This document shows positions 24,736 through 32,699 of a stretch of 64,000 bases of DNA, piece after piece (the stretch's first letter is position 1; every line of letters begins with the position of its first letter). The stretch covers positions 1,974,501 to 2,038,500 of the forward strand of contig NZ_AP023321.1 of the NCBI RefSeq assembly GCF_015140235.1. Reading direction: 5' to 3'. The translations under genes and the position numbers were made by a program. The notes beneath the pieces were generated by a model, which was given only the letters and a program-made list of their open reading frames with translations, made no database searches and was not told where the DNA came from. Source of the DNA: Solibaculum mannosilyticum (GTDB lineage: Bacteria; Bacillota; Clostridia; Oscillospirales; Acutalibacteraceae).

Positions 24736-26502
24736 ATGCAAAAGAATAAGAATATCCTACAGCTCCTCCGGAAAGTATTTGGCCTTTTGCAAAAAAAGCA
24801 AAAGTGGGGGTTTGTACTGGTGCTGCTGATCCTAGCTGTCTCAGCCGTTCTCAATCAGTTTACACCCTTAGCCATCGGCCAGCTGACCGACCACATCTTA
24901 GACCAACCGGGGTTTTCCTTTGGAAGCATCCTCCCTTTCCTACTCTTTATTCTAGTGGTCAATGTGGGTAATCAGTTGATTCAAATCGTCCGGCGGCTTA
25001 TTGTGGAAGATACTGCCACCCGTGCTGAAAAAACTGCAAGGGAAAAAGCGGTACATTCCCTTTTGTCCGCACCTCTTTCCTATTTCCGTCAAAATATGAC
25101 GGGCAACATCCACGGCAGGCTCAATCGCAGTCTGGACGGCATTACTAAACTGGTTAAACTGGTATTTATGGATTTCGCCCCCTCTATCGCCACCAGTATC
25201 GCCGCTATTGTGGTAATCTTTTCCCAGCTTCCCACCATTATCGCTTTGTTGATTGTATTGGTCATCCCAGTAGGCGGGCTCATCGTCTTACGCCAGATTT
25301 CTACTCAGAAGGGCATCCGTGTACAGCTCCTGCAAACAAAGTCTAATATGGACGGCACGATGGTAGAACTGTTAAACGGCATCGAGACCATCCGCGTATA
25401 CGACAGTGTGGACTTCGAATGCCAGCGTTTCTCCTCCCAGTCAGAACGGCTGCGGGCCAGAGAAATGAAGCATCACAGGGCTATGGCTCTTTACGATGGA
25501 TTAAAATTTCTCAATGAAGCTGTGTTTCATGTGTTAGTTATCGGCGCCTCTGTCCTTTTAGCATCTCAGGGAGTCATCAGCGTCGGCACCATCTTGACCG
25601 CTTATCTCTGCTTTACACAGCTTACTGGACCGCTTCGGGAATTGCATCGGATTTTGGATGAACTGGCTGAAAATACTGTTTTGGCCAATGAATATTTCCG
25701 TCTGGTAGAAATCCCACAGGATTTCTCCTACCTTCCTGTTTCTGAATCCACTCAGGTTCCTTCCTGTAATGCTATTGAAATCCAAGGGCTTTCCTTTTCC
25801 TACCCGGAAAATCCCGATCGTATCATCCTGAACGATTTATCTCTTTCCATACGCCCAGGCGAATTCGTGGGAATCGCCGGCCCTAGCGGATGTGGAAAAT
25901 CCAGCTTGATTAAGGTTTTGACCAAGTTGGAACAGGCCTCCGGTTCCCTTACAGTCGGCGGGAAACCCTTATCTGATTTTACCCGCAGCCAATTAGCTGA
26001 TTTGATATCGATTGTCCCACAAAGCCCTTTTTTGATTTCCGATACCATTTATCATAATATTTGTTACGGATGTAAGCGACAAGTTACCTTGGAAGAGGTC
26101 ATATACGCCGCACGCCAAGCACATATCCATGAGGACATTGAAAAATTACCCGGCGGGTATTCCTTTAAAGTCTCTGAAGCCGGTGGGAATCTCTCCGGCG
26201 GGCAGCGTCAACGTATCGCTATCGCCCGGATTTTCCTACAGAACCCTCAAATCCTCATTTTGGACGAAGCCACATCGGCGTTGGATAATACATCTGAAAA
26301 ATACATCCAAGCGGAGATTGAGAAAATGCAGCGGCAAAATGGCACTACTATTCTCTCCATCGCACACCGCTTGACCACCTTGCAGAATTGTGACCGTATC
26401 CTGGTCTTCGATCAAGGACAAATCGTCCGGCAGGGAAAGTACCAGCAGCTTATCGATCAGCCTGGTATTTTTCAAGATATGTATAAAGGCATTCTAAAGT
26501 AA
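24736..26502 (+). CDS. ABC exporter half-transporter (fused membrane and ATPase domains)
   Basis: A 588-residue protein expected to act as a homodimer exporting an unknown substrate. The membrane domain (~1-320) has about six helices, starting with VLVLLILAVSAVLNQF. The nucleotide-binding domain has Walker A GPSGCGKSS near 385, signature LSGGQRQR, Walker B ILILDEATSALD, and the H-loop SIAHRL. The ATG at 24736 follows AAGGGGA. It is a single gene, not the usual exporter pair, flanked by a terminator. No neighbouring peptide or lantibiotic gene reveals the substrate. Confidence 0.9.
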   Translation: MQKNKNILQLLRKVFGLLQKKQKWGFVLVLLILAVSAVLNQFTPLAIGQLTDHILDQPGFSFGSILPFLLFILVVNVGNQLIQIVRRLIVEDTATRAEKTAREKAVHSLLSAPLSYFRQNMTGNIHGRLNRSLDGITKLVKLVFMDFAPSIATSIAAIVVIFSQLPTIIALLIVLVIPVGGLIVLRQISTQKGIRVQLLQTKSNMDGTMVELLNGIETIRVYDSVDFECQRFSSQSERLRAREMKHHRAMALYDGLKFLNEAVFHVLVIGASVLLASQGVISVGTILTAYLCFTQLTGPLRELHRILDELAENTVLANEYFRLVEIPQDFSYLPVSESTQVPSCNAIEIQGLSFSYPENPDRIILNDLSLSIRPGEFVGIAGPSGCGKSSLIKVLTKLEQASGSLTVGGKPLSDFTRSQLADLISIVPQSPFLISDTIYHNICYGCKRQVTLEEVIYAARQAHIHEDIEKLPGGYSFKVSEAGGNLSGGQRQRIAIARIFLQNPQILILDEATSALDNTSEKYIQAEIEKMQRQNGTTILSIAHRLTTLQNCDRILVFDQGQIVRQGKYQQLIDQPGIFQDMYKGILK

Positions 26503-26510
26503 ATAAAAAG

Positions 26511-26562
26511 AAATCCCCCTTACGTTATCGCCAGAAGGCGAATCCTTAAGGGGGATTTTTTA
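26511..26562. terminator. Bidirectional terminator after the ABC exporter
   Basis: A perfect 12-bp stem (26511-26522 with 26547-26558) is followed by T's on the plus strand. The stop codon of the converging lipoprotein gene lies within the run. Confidence 0.8.
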
Positions 26563-28209
26563 ATCCAGCTTGCCAGCTCCAATGAAGTCCACGCCCTTAT
26601 CAAAGGGATGGAAAAGAATACCGCTGACGTTTTCTGCCATAGCGAAAATACGTTTCTGAGCGTATATCGGCACTACAACAGCGTGTTCCAGCAGGTATTC
26701 CTCACAGGCTTGCAGCGATGCAACATCGGTGCCGCCTTTTTGACGGGCTGTGGAAAGCAATGCGTCATATTGGGACGATTTTAGCTGAACCGGATTTTTA
26801 TCGTTATCTGATTCAAACAATTTCAAAATGGAGATGGCCTGATCGTCATCCCCCCGCAGCGCACAAAGGGCCACTTGATAATTGCCGTTTTGGATGCGCC
26901 TTGCCAGCTCTGATTCCGATAACGGCACTAAATTCACATAAACCCCTATGTTCTTCTGCCAGCTCTGCTGCATAAATCCCATAGCCAACTGGATATCCAT
27001 ATCATCCGGACAGAGCACATCGATGGAAATCTCCTCGTCTGAAGATAGAGTGGATACGCCTTGGCTGTAAAGCACACGGGCTTCTTTATCCAGCACGAGA
27101 GGGGATGCCTCCAATGGCGCGGATCGGTACGATTGATCCCCTGCTAAAGCGCTTGACAGTACCAAACCATAGGTAGCCGACATATGGCCCGGCATCGTAT
27201 TATAGAGCAAGTCCCGTTCGACAGAACCGCCCAAGGCTTTGCGTATGCTTTCGTTCTGCCACATTTCTTCGTCTTGATTAAAGCAAAGTGCCCATGTCGT
27301 ATCCTCAAAGAAAACTTCCTGGAACCCTTTGTCCTCCAGGGATTCAAACTGTTTCGACGTCACAGGAGCTGCATCCAGATCCGATTCTGTGAGGGCTTTT
27401 TGTACTTCATCGGAATCTTTGATGATTTGAAACAACACGCCCGACGGCTGTACAGCATTATGGCCACGGTACTTGCTGTTGGCCTTCAGACGCAGGGATA
27501 CATCGTGTTCCCACTGCATCATGCGGAAGGGGCCATTGTAGAGCAGCATGTCTTTTTCCAAGCCGTAACTTCCTCCCGTAGAGAGGAAAAATTCCTCGTT
27601 GCACGGCAGCCAAGGCCCACTGCTGATGCGCCGGGGCAGATCGGATACCGGATAAGACAGCCTAATTTCCAGTGTAAAATCATCCAGGGCCGTGGCTCCC
27701 AGAGTATCCACCGATTCCCCCCGCTCGTGAATGTCCTGTGCCCCCTCCACGGGATACAGTTCCGACGCAATAGGCGACTGTGTCGCCGGATCTACCGCCC
27801 TCTGCATTCCAAATACGAAGTCCGATGCCGTGACCGGCGCTACCTGACTGCCGTCATTGGCCACCCAATAGGCATCTTGCCGCAAATAAAAGGTCCACGT
27901 CTTTTGATCGCTGGATACATCCCATCGAGCAGCCGCTCCCGGGATCACCTGCCCTTGAGAGTCGATGCGGGTGAGTCCCTCCATACAATTCATCAGAACA
28001 ATGCGTGCGCTGTAACTGGATGCAAATTGCGGATCCAACTGAGCCGGCTCCCCCTCCAGCACATAATTGATCAATTTACCGGCTGGAGAATCCTTAGAGC
28101 ACGAAGAAGCACTTAACAAAAGAGAGCATACACAGAAAAGACAAAGCAACCGTCTGATCCAGCAGCCCTGAAGAATGCGATGGGCTGATTGAGCGGGGGC
28201 ATACGGCAT
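26560..28209 (-). CDS. Peptide/nickel-type (family 5) solute-binding lipoprotein, orphan
   Basis: A 549-residue extracytoplasmic binding protein of the OppA/DppA class. The N-terminus has a hydrophobic segment (RLLCLFCVCSLLLSASSC) ending in a lipobox-like Cys near residue 38. The SBP_bac_5 pattern follows (VLEGEPAQLDPQFASSY, MEGLTRI, WTFYLRQDAYW, VTASDFVFGMQRAVDP). The ATG at 28209 is set by AGGAGG ten bases upstream. No permease or ATPase genes adjoin, so it must share a transporter elsewhere or act as a receptor. Oligopeptides are the likely ligand by family only. Confidence 0.88.
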   Translation of the reverse strand: MPYAPAQSAHRILQGCWIRRLLCLFCVCSLLLSASSCSKDSPAGKLINYVLEGEPAQLDPQFASSYSARIVLMNCMEGLTRIDSQGQVIPGAAARWDVSSDQKTWTFYLRQDAYWVANDGSQVAPVTASDFVFGMQRAVDPATQSPIASELYPVEGAQDIHERGESVDTLGATALDDFTLEIRLSYPVSDLPRRISSGPWLPCNEEFFLSTGGSYGLEKDMLLYNGPFRMMQWEHDVSLRLKANSKYRGHNAVQPSGVLFQIIKDSDEVQKALTESDLDAAPVTSKQFESLEDKGFQEVFFEDTTWALCFNQDEEMWQNESIRKALGGSVERDLLYNTMPGHMSATYGLVLSSALAGDQSYRSAPLEASPLVLDKEARVLYSQGVSTLSSDEEISIDVLCPDDMDIQLAMGFMQQSWQKNIGVYVNLVPLSESELARRIQNGNYQVALCALRGDDDQAISILKLFESDNDKNPVQLKSSQYDALLSTARQKGGTDVASLQACEEYLLEHAVVVPIYAQKRIFAMAENVSGILFHPFDKGVDFIGAGKLD

Positions 28210-28322
28210 ATGAAAAAATCCTCCTATTTCGTTTGATAAAAGATACCAGTACACAATTTCCCCACCGTATGTCAAAAGTCACACAGCGGGGAAATCCATT
28301 CCATTTTTATGAACTGCAGAGA

Positions 28323-29624
28323 TCAAAAAGACCCTTCGCCAGGCGTATCCCCTCGGCATTTGTCAAATACATACTCCACATCCATCATATCCCACACCTG
28401 GTTCTGCACCGCTTCCTTGCCATTTGGTTTTATATAATCCGGTCCCTGTTCCAAGCACTTGCGCAGGGTGATGCCGTCGATATTCTTGCGGTCGTTAAAC
28501 AGATAGCCGTCGTACATCTTTTGGTATACATTGATGCCGACCCCTGAGATATGCTGAAAACCGTATTGAAGCAGTACGTTAAAGGGTTCCGAACCAATTT
28601 TAGGATATTCTCCGTAGGGGAAGAGATAAACATTGGTTTTTCCTACCAGAGATTCTACTTCATCCTTCCACATCTGGCAATCGTTTGTCATATAGTCTAC
28701 CCCTTTTTTGGACATATGTCCATGGGCGTAGCTATGGGATGCAAAGGTGAATCCATCCCGTTTGAGGCATTCGATGACCGGCTTAACCGCCTCAATTTCC
28801 GATTCCCGATTGGGGGATCCCACTTGGGTGCGGTATCCCAAGATTCCGCTATAACCCGTTAACCCCACCACCGCTTTAGCGCCTCGGTAGGAAAAATCAG
28901 GATGCTTCTTTAAAAATTCGTTGATCATCGGGAATACTTCCGTATCGGTGCGGATTTCTTCTTTGCCGGTTTGGGGATTCTTTACCATGGCAGCAATATG
29001 TCCATCCGAACCCACTACCAATTTATAATTGCAGCCGTTTTCCCTCATATAATCGTAGTAATTGACGTCGTCTACCGAGATAATAACCGGCTTTTTACCG
29101 GGAGGTAATTTGAGGGTTTTCTTCACATATGTTTTTCCAGAATCATCCGATTCATCCGGTTCCCCATAAAGCTGGCTGGGATCTACTAAAATATAATCGT
29201 TGCGGTAGAGCTCTTCCAACACCCGCTGGAATTCTGTGGCTGTGGTCATGTAGTCGTCCATGCCCTTAGCCTGGGCATCGCCGTCAAAAGCCAGTTCCGG
29301 ATAAGCCACCAGTGGATGGAAAAAAATGTGTTCAATTGGCCCAGTATAAGCTACATAATTGCTTTCATCGACTGCCGGAGCCGAAGATGCCTGGCTGCTT
29401 ACTGGATTGCCGGAAGATTCTGCGCTGCTGGGAGGAGCTTCCGACGAGGTCTCGGATGACGCCTCCGAACTGCTGCTGGCCACTGGCGCCGAAGCCGGAA
29501 CTGCCGTCCGATTTAATAAAAAGAAAATCGTTGCCGCCACAGCAATCAATACAATTCCCGCTAACACAAACGGCAATGCCGATTTCCACTTGCTTTTTCT
29601 CCGGTAAGGATAATAACTTCTCAT
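28323..29624 (-). CDS. Membrane-anchored polysaccharide deacetylase-like protein
   Basis: A 433-residue type II membrane protein. A basic cytosolic N-terminus (YYPYRRKSKWK) leads to one membrane helix at ~15-37, then a Ser/Ala/Glu-rich stalk at ~42-85, then an extracellular NodB-like domain. VIISVDDVNYY would supply the catalytic/metal Asp pair and FASHSYAHGHMS the His motif. FPYGEYP near the end resembles the family's later motif. The likely substrate is a cell-wall or capsule glycan. It is preceded 59 bases upstream by a 43-residue membrane protein gene on the same strand, probably in one transcript. Confidence 0.82.
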   Translation of the reverse strand: MRSYYPYRRKSKWKSALPFVLAGIVLIAVAATIFFLLNRTAVPASAPVASSSSEASSETSSEAPPSSAESSGNPVSSQASSAPAVDESNYVAYTGPIEHIFFHPLVAYPELAFDGDAQAKGMDDYMTTATEFQRVLEELYRNDYILVDPSQLYGEPDESDDSGKTYVKKTLKLPPGKKPVIISVDDVNYYDYMRENGCNYKLVVGSDGHIAAMVKNPQTGKEEIRTDTEVFPMINEFLKKHPDFSYRGAKAVVGLTGYSGILGYRTQVGSPNRESEIEAVKPVIECLKRDGFTFASHSYAHGHMSKKGVDYMTNDCQMWKDEVESLVGKTNVYLFPYGEYPKIGSEPFNVLLQYGFQHISGVGINVYQKMYDGYLFNDRKNIDGITLRKCLEQGPDYIKPNGKEAVQNQVWDMMDVEYVFDKCRGDTPGEGSF

Positions 29625-29683
29625 ACTATTCCTCCTCAGTTTGTTAAGAGGGTAAATTTAAGACCAACTGCATAGCATCGATG

Positions 29684-29815
29684 TCAGACGATCGGCACCA
29701 TAACGCCCCGCACTACAGCGAATATCACCACTGCCGTCGAGATCAGTACCAACGCTAAAAAGAGATAGGCAGAAGCCGTCCCTACCTTGCCTTTTTTCTT
29801 CTGACGAGACTTCAT
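29684..29815 (-). CDS. Small single-pass membrane protein, 43 residues
   Basis: A short gene starting with ATG at 29815, four bases after GGGAGGA. The protein has a basic start (MKSRQKKKGK) followed by one hydrophobic helix (ASAYLFLALVLISTAVVIFA) and a short VRGVMVPIV tail. I do not recognise it. A good promoter lies ~90 bases upstream, and the deacetylase-like gene follows, suggesting a role in the same envelope process. Confidence 0.6.
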   Translation of the reverse strand: MKSRQKKKGKVGTASAYLFLALVLISTAVVIFAVVRGVMVPIV

Positions 29816-29903
29816 AATTTCCTCCCAATTTCCAAGAACTTCTTTTTGCAATCTATTTTCAGACGAGAATCCGCCATAAATTTTCTTTTTACAATTCTTA
29901 TTT

Positions 29904-29932
29904 ATTATGCTGGATTTTGATACAAAAAGCAA
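29904..29932 (-). promoter_or_regulatory. Promoter of the small membrane protein/deacetylase transcript
   Basis: TTGCTT (29932-29927) and CATAAT (29909-29904) have a 17-base spacer on the minus strand. Confidence 0.55.
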
Positions 29933-29997
29933 GCACAAGTCGGTCATTGTAATCATTTGTAATTTGGACGGTTTATTTGTAACTTTTCTAATATCTT

Positions 29998-30035
29998 ACA
30001 AAAAAGGGCTGTGTGGAAATGATCCACACAGCCCC
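29998..30035 (-). terminator. Terminator of the DtxR/MntR-type regulator gene
   Basis: A perfect 12-bp stem (GGGCTGTGTGGA with TCCACACAGCCC, about 30007-30035) is followed on the minus strand by TTTTTTGT. Confidence 0.8.
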
Positions 30036-30061
30036 TCTGCTTCGGAATCCATATATGCACA

Positions 30062-30445
30062 TTACGCTTTCTTTTCAGAACTCTTCTTTTTTGTATGAGC
30101 TTTGATGGCGTCAAAACTTTCCGCACTGATGACATGTTCCATCCGGCAAGCATCTTCCACCGCTACCTCCGGGGTTACCCCTAGGGCGATCAGCCAGTCT
30201 GACAGCAGGCGGTGCCGCTCATATATGGTTTCTGCGATGACTCTTCCCTTTTCCAACAGAGTGATATACCCTTCGGAATCCATATCAATGTATCCATTTT
30301 CCCGCAGGTTTTTCATGGCCACACTGACACTCGGTTTTGAAAATTTGAGTTTATTTACAATATCAATGGAGCGGACCAGACCATTTTGATGATGCAACAT
30401 TAAAATAGCTTCCAGATAATTCTCTGCTGACTCTTGAATCTTCAT
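30062..30445 (-). CDS. DtxR/MntR-family metal-dependent regulator
   Basis: A 127-residue DNA-binding protein sensing Mn2+ or Fe2+. The winged helix spans ~1-65 (ENYLEAILML, IVNKLKFSKPSVSVAMKNL, GYITLLEKGRVIAE). The dimerisation domain has ERHRLLSDWLIALGV and EDACRMEHVIS, including the Glu/His/Cys/Met-type metal ligands of the family. It lacks the C-terminal SH3 domain, like MntR. The tail is Lys-rich. It is divergent from the marR-MATE operon, and the promoter is TTGAAT (30528-30523), 18 bases, TAAGAT (30504-30499). No metal transporter is adjacent to name its target. Confidence 0.85.
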   Translation of the reverse strand: MKIQESAENYLEAILMLHHQNGLVRSIDIVNKLKFSKPSVSVAMKNLRENGYIDMDSEGYITLLEKGRVIAETIYERHRLLSDWLIALGVTPEVAVEDACRMEHVISAESFDAIKAHTKKKSSEKKA

Positions 30446-30654
30446 AAAAAATCACCGACCTTTTCTCTAGAGTACGGACAACTAAAAAGCTTCCTTTCAT
30501 CTTACCATAAACAATTCTCATAATTCAATATCCAGATATTAATTACCGATCTTTCCCCGCCAACTTCTCTATATTTTCTACTACAATTATAAATCAGATT
30601 GGTAATCACTACAAGAGAAACTATATTTTTATTAAAATTTTGAAAAGACGCCTC

Positions 30655-30720
30655 TTGACAAGGGATGGAATTTAATTAAAATAGTTTTATGTAAAACTGT
30701 TTTTTTTTAAACTATTTTAA
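30655..30720 (+). promoter_or_regulatory. Promoter and nested palindromic operators of marR-MATE
   Basis: TTGACA (30655-30660), 16 bases, and TAAAAT (30677-30682). Overlapping the -10 is a perfect 12-bp inverted repeat TTAAAATAGTTT (30676-30687) / AAACTATTTTAA (30709-30720). Inside it is a 7-bp repeat AGTTTTA-TG-TAAAACT (30683-30698). These fit a MarR dimer site and suggest autoregulation. Confidence 0.7.
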
Positions 30721-30734
30721 AAGGAGGCTTTATC

Positions 30735-31184
30735 GTGAGTCGGACAACCGATTTTTTAACCAATATTCGGCGCATTATCAAACTGCACGAGAGCATGCTG
30801 AAAGAAATTTGCGATGAGTACCGTCTCACTTTAACAGAAGCTGCCATTATCAGTTTCCTCTACAACAATCCTGGCAAGGATACGGCGGCTGATATCGTGG
30901 AACTTCGGATGCTTTCAAAAGGCAACGTATCCCAAGCTGTTGAGAGTCTCATCCAAAAATCATTGCTGCTGAGAGAACAGGATACTGGGGATCGGCGAAA
31001 GATCCATTTATCCTTGACCTCCTCCTCCAGACCCATCCTCCAGTCGATGCAGGCTGTCCGGCAACAATTCCATGAGGAAATTTTCATGGGGATATCCCAA
31101 GAAGATCAGATGTTGTTCGACCGGGTTAATGAACAGATCATACAAAATACCAAAAGCGCCATGGCAAGGAGGGAAAAAGCATGA
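30735..31184 (+). CDS. MarR-family regulator
   Basis: A 149-residue winged-helix repressor. The DNA-binding core is LTLTEAAIISFLYNNPGKDTA, with recognition helix SKGNVSQAVESLIQKSLL and the wing QDTGDRRKIHLSLT, the conserved D-x-R-D/R signature. The GTG start at 30735 follows AAGGAGG. The stop overlaps the MATE gene start (ATGA), so the two are translationally coupled. A local repressor of the efflux pump, released by its substrate, is the standard arrangement. Confidence 0.93.
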   Translation: MSRTTDFLTNIRRIIKLHESMLKEICDEYRLTLTEAAIISFLYNNPGKDTAADIVELRMLSKGNVSQAVESLIQKSLLLREQDTGDRRKIHLSLTSSSRPILQSMQAVRQQFHEEIFMGISQEDQMLFDRVNEQIIQNTKSAMARREKA

Positions 31185-32590
31185 ATGAGGACAAAGATTT
31201 TTTAGGAACACAACCGGTTGGGAAATTGCTTTTGAAATTGGCCCTTCCCACTGTGGCGGCACAGGTTATCAATATGCTCTACAATATCGTAGACAGGATT
31301 TACATCGGTCATATCCCGGATGTGGGGGCGTCGGCTTTGACAGGCGTAGGCGTCTGTATGCCGCTGATCATGATCGTAACGGCATTTGCAGCCTTTGTCG
31401 GATACGGCGGCGCTCCTAGGGCCTCCATCTTTATGGGAAAAGGCGATCATAAATCGGCTGAAAAAACATTGGGCAACTGTTTTATCACACAGATCATTGT
31501 CTCAGTCGTCCTGACAGCAGCCCTTCTCCTCTGGAATCGGGACTTTTTGATGGCTTTTGGCGCCAGTGAAAATACCATCGAATACGGCGTCAGCTACATG
31601 AATATCTATGCCGTTGGCACTATTTTCGTCCAAATGACATTGGGAATGAACGCCTTTATCACTGCTCAAGGTTTTGCTAAAACCGGTATGTTATCGGTCT
31701 TGATCGGCGCAGTGGCCAATATCATCCTCGATCCTGTTTTCATCTTTGCTTTTCACATGGGAGTACAAGGTGCCGCTTTGGCCACCATCATCTCTCAAGC
31801 CATGTCCTGCATTTGGGTACTGGCCTTCCTCTTTGGCAAAAAGACCCATCTTAAGATCCGGAAAGAAAATTTTGCGTTAAAAGCTCATATTATTCTCCCC
31901 AGTTTAGCGCTTGGGCTGTCTGCCTTTATTATGCAGGCCAGTGAGAGCGTCATTTCCATCTGCTTTAATTCTTCTTTGCTGAGATACGGCGGGGACATCG
32001 CCGTAGGGGCCATGACCATTTTGACCAGCGTCATGCAGTTCGCTATGCTGCCCCTTCAAGGGCTGGGACAAGGCGCTCAGCCTATCATCAGCTTCAATTA
32101 TGGCGCCCGAAATGTGGATCGGGTCAAGTCAGCCTTTCAGCTTCTCTTAAAGGCCAGTTTGTGCTATTCCACTCTTCTCTGGCTCCTTGTCATGATTTTC
32201 CCCCAAGGATTTGCCGCCATGTTTACTTCGGACCCCGCTTTGTTGGAATTTACGAAAACGGCCCTCCGCATCTACATGGCTTGCCTGCTTCTGTTCGGCA
32301 TCCAAATGGCCTGTCAGATGGCCTTTACTTCCTTGGGAAATGCCAAGGCTTCCATCACAGTAGCCGTCATGCGCAAATTTATCCTACTCATTCCCCTGAT
32401 CTACATCATGCCTTTGATCTTCTCTTCCGACAAAACAACAGCGGTATACATGGCCGAACCCGTAGCGGATTTCATCGCCGTCTCCTTTACAGCCATTCTC
32501 TTCACCTTCCAATTTAAAAAAGCTTTGGCCGCCATCTCAAGCAAAGAGGAAGATAAGACATTATCGCCCAATAAAAAGGACTTGAAATAG
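31181..32590 (+). CDS. MATE-family multidrug efflux transporter
   Basis: A 469-residue membrane protein with about 12 helices, expelling cationic compounds in exchange for Na+ or H+. The N-terminal ALPTVAAQVINMLYNIVDRIYIGH is typical of Firmicute MATE/NorM-DinF-like proteins. The second half repeats the pattern (LPSLALGLSAFIMQASESVISICFN in pieces). It overlaps marR by four bases. A cytosolic tail rich in Lys and Glu ends the protein. Confidence 0.93.
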   Translation: MNEDKDFLGTQPVGKLLLKLALPTVAAQVINMLYNIVDRIYIGHIPDVGASALTGVGVCMPLIMIVTAFAAFVGYGGAPRASIFMGKGDHKSAEKTLGNCFITQIIVSVVLTAALLLWNRDFLMAFGASENTIEYGVSYMNIYAVGTIFVQMTLGMNAFITAQGFAKTGMLSVLIGAVANIILDPVFIFAFHMGVQGAALATIISQAMSCIWVLAFLFGKKTHLKIRKENFALKAHIILPSLALGLSAFIMQASESVISICFNSSLLRYGGDIAVGAMTILTSVMQFAMLPLQGLGQGAQPIISFNYGARNVDRVKSAFQLLLKASLCYSTLLWLLVMIFPQGFAAMFTSDPALLEFTKTALRIYMACLLLFGIQMACQMAFTSLGNAKASITVAVMRKFILLIPLIYIMPLIFSSDKTTAVYMAEPVADFIAVSFTAILFTFQFKKALAAISSKEEDKTLSPNKKDLK

Positions 32591-32635
32591 AATCAATCAG
32601 CTTCACAATTCAGATCATTTTAACCCCAAAACATA

Positions 32636-32673
32636 AAAAAGAGGAAAGCGTCGGTCAACGCTTTCCTCTTTTT
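32636..32673 (+). terminator. Terminator of marR-MATE
   Basis: A perfect 15-bp stem (32636-32650 with 32659-32673) with A/T flanks; probably bidirectional. Confidence 0.85.
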
Positions 32674-32699
32674 CGTTGAAGTAGTAAGACCGTAACTCC

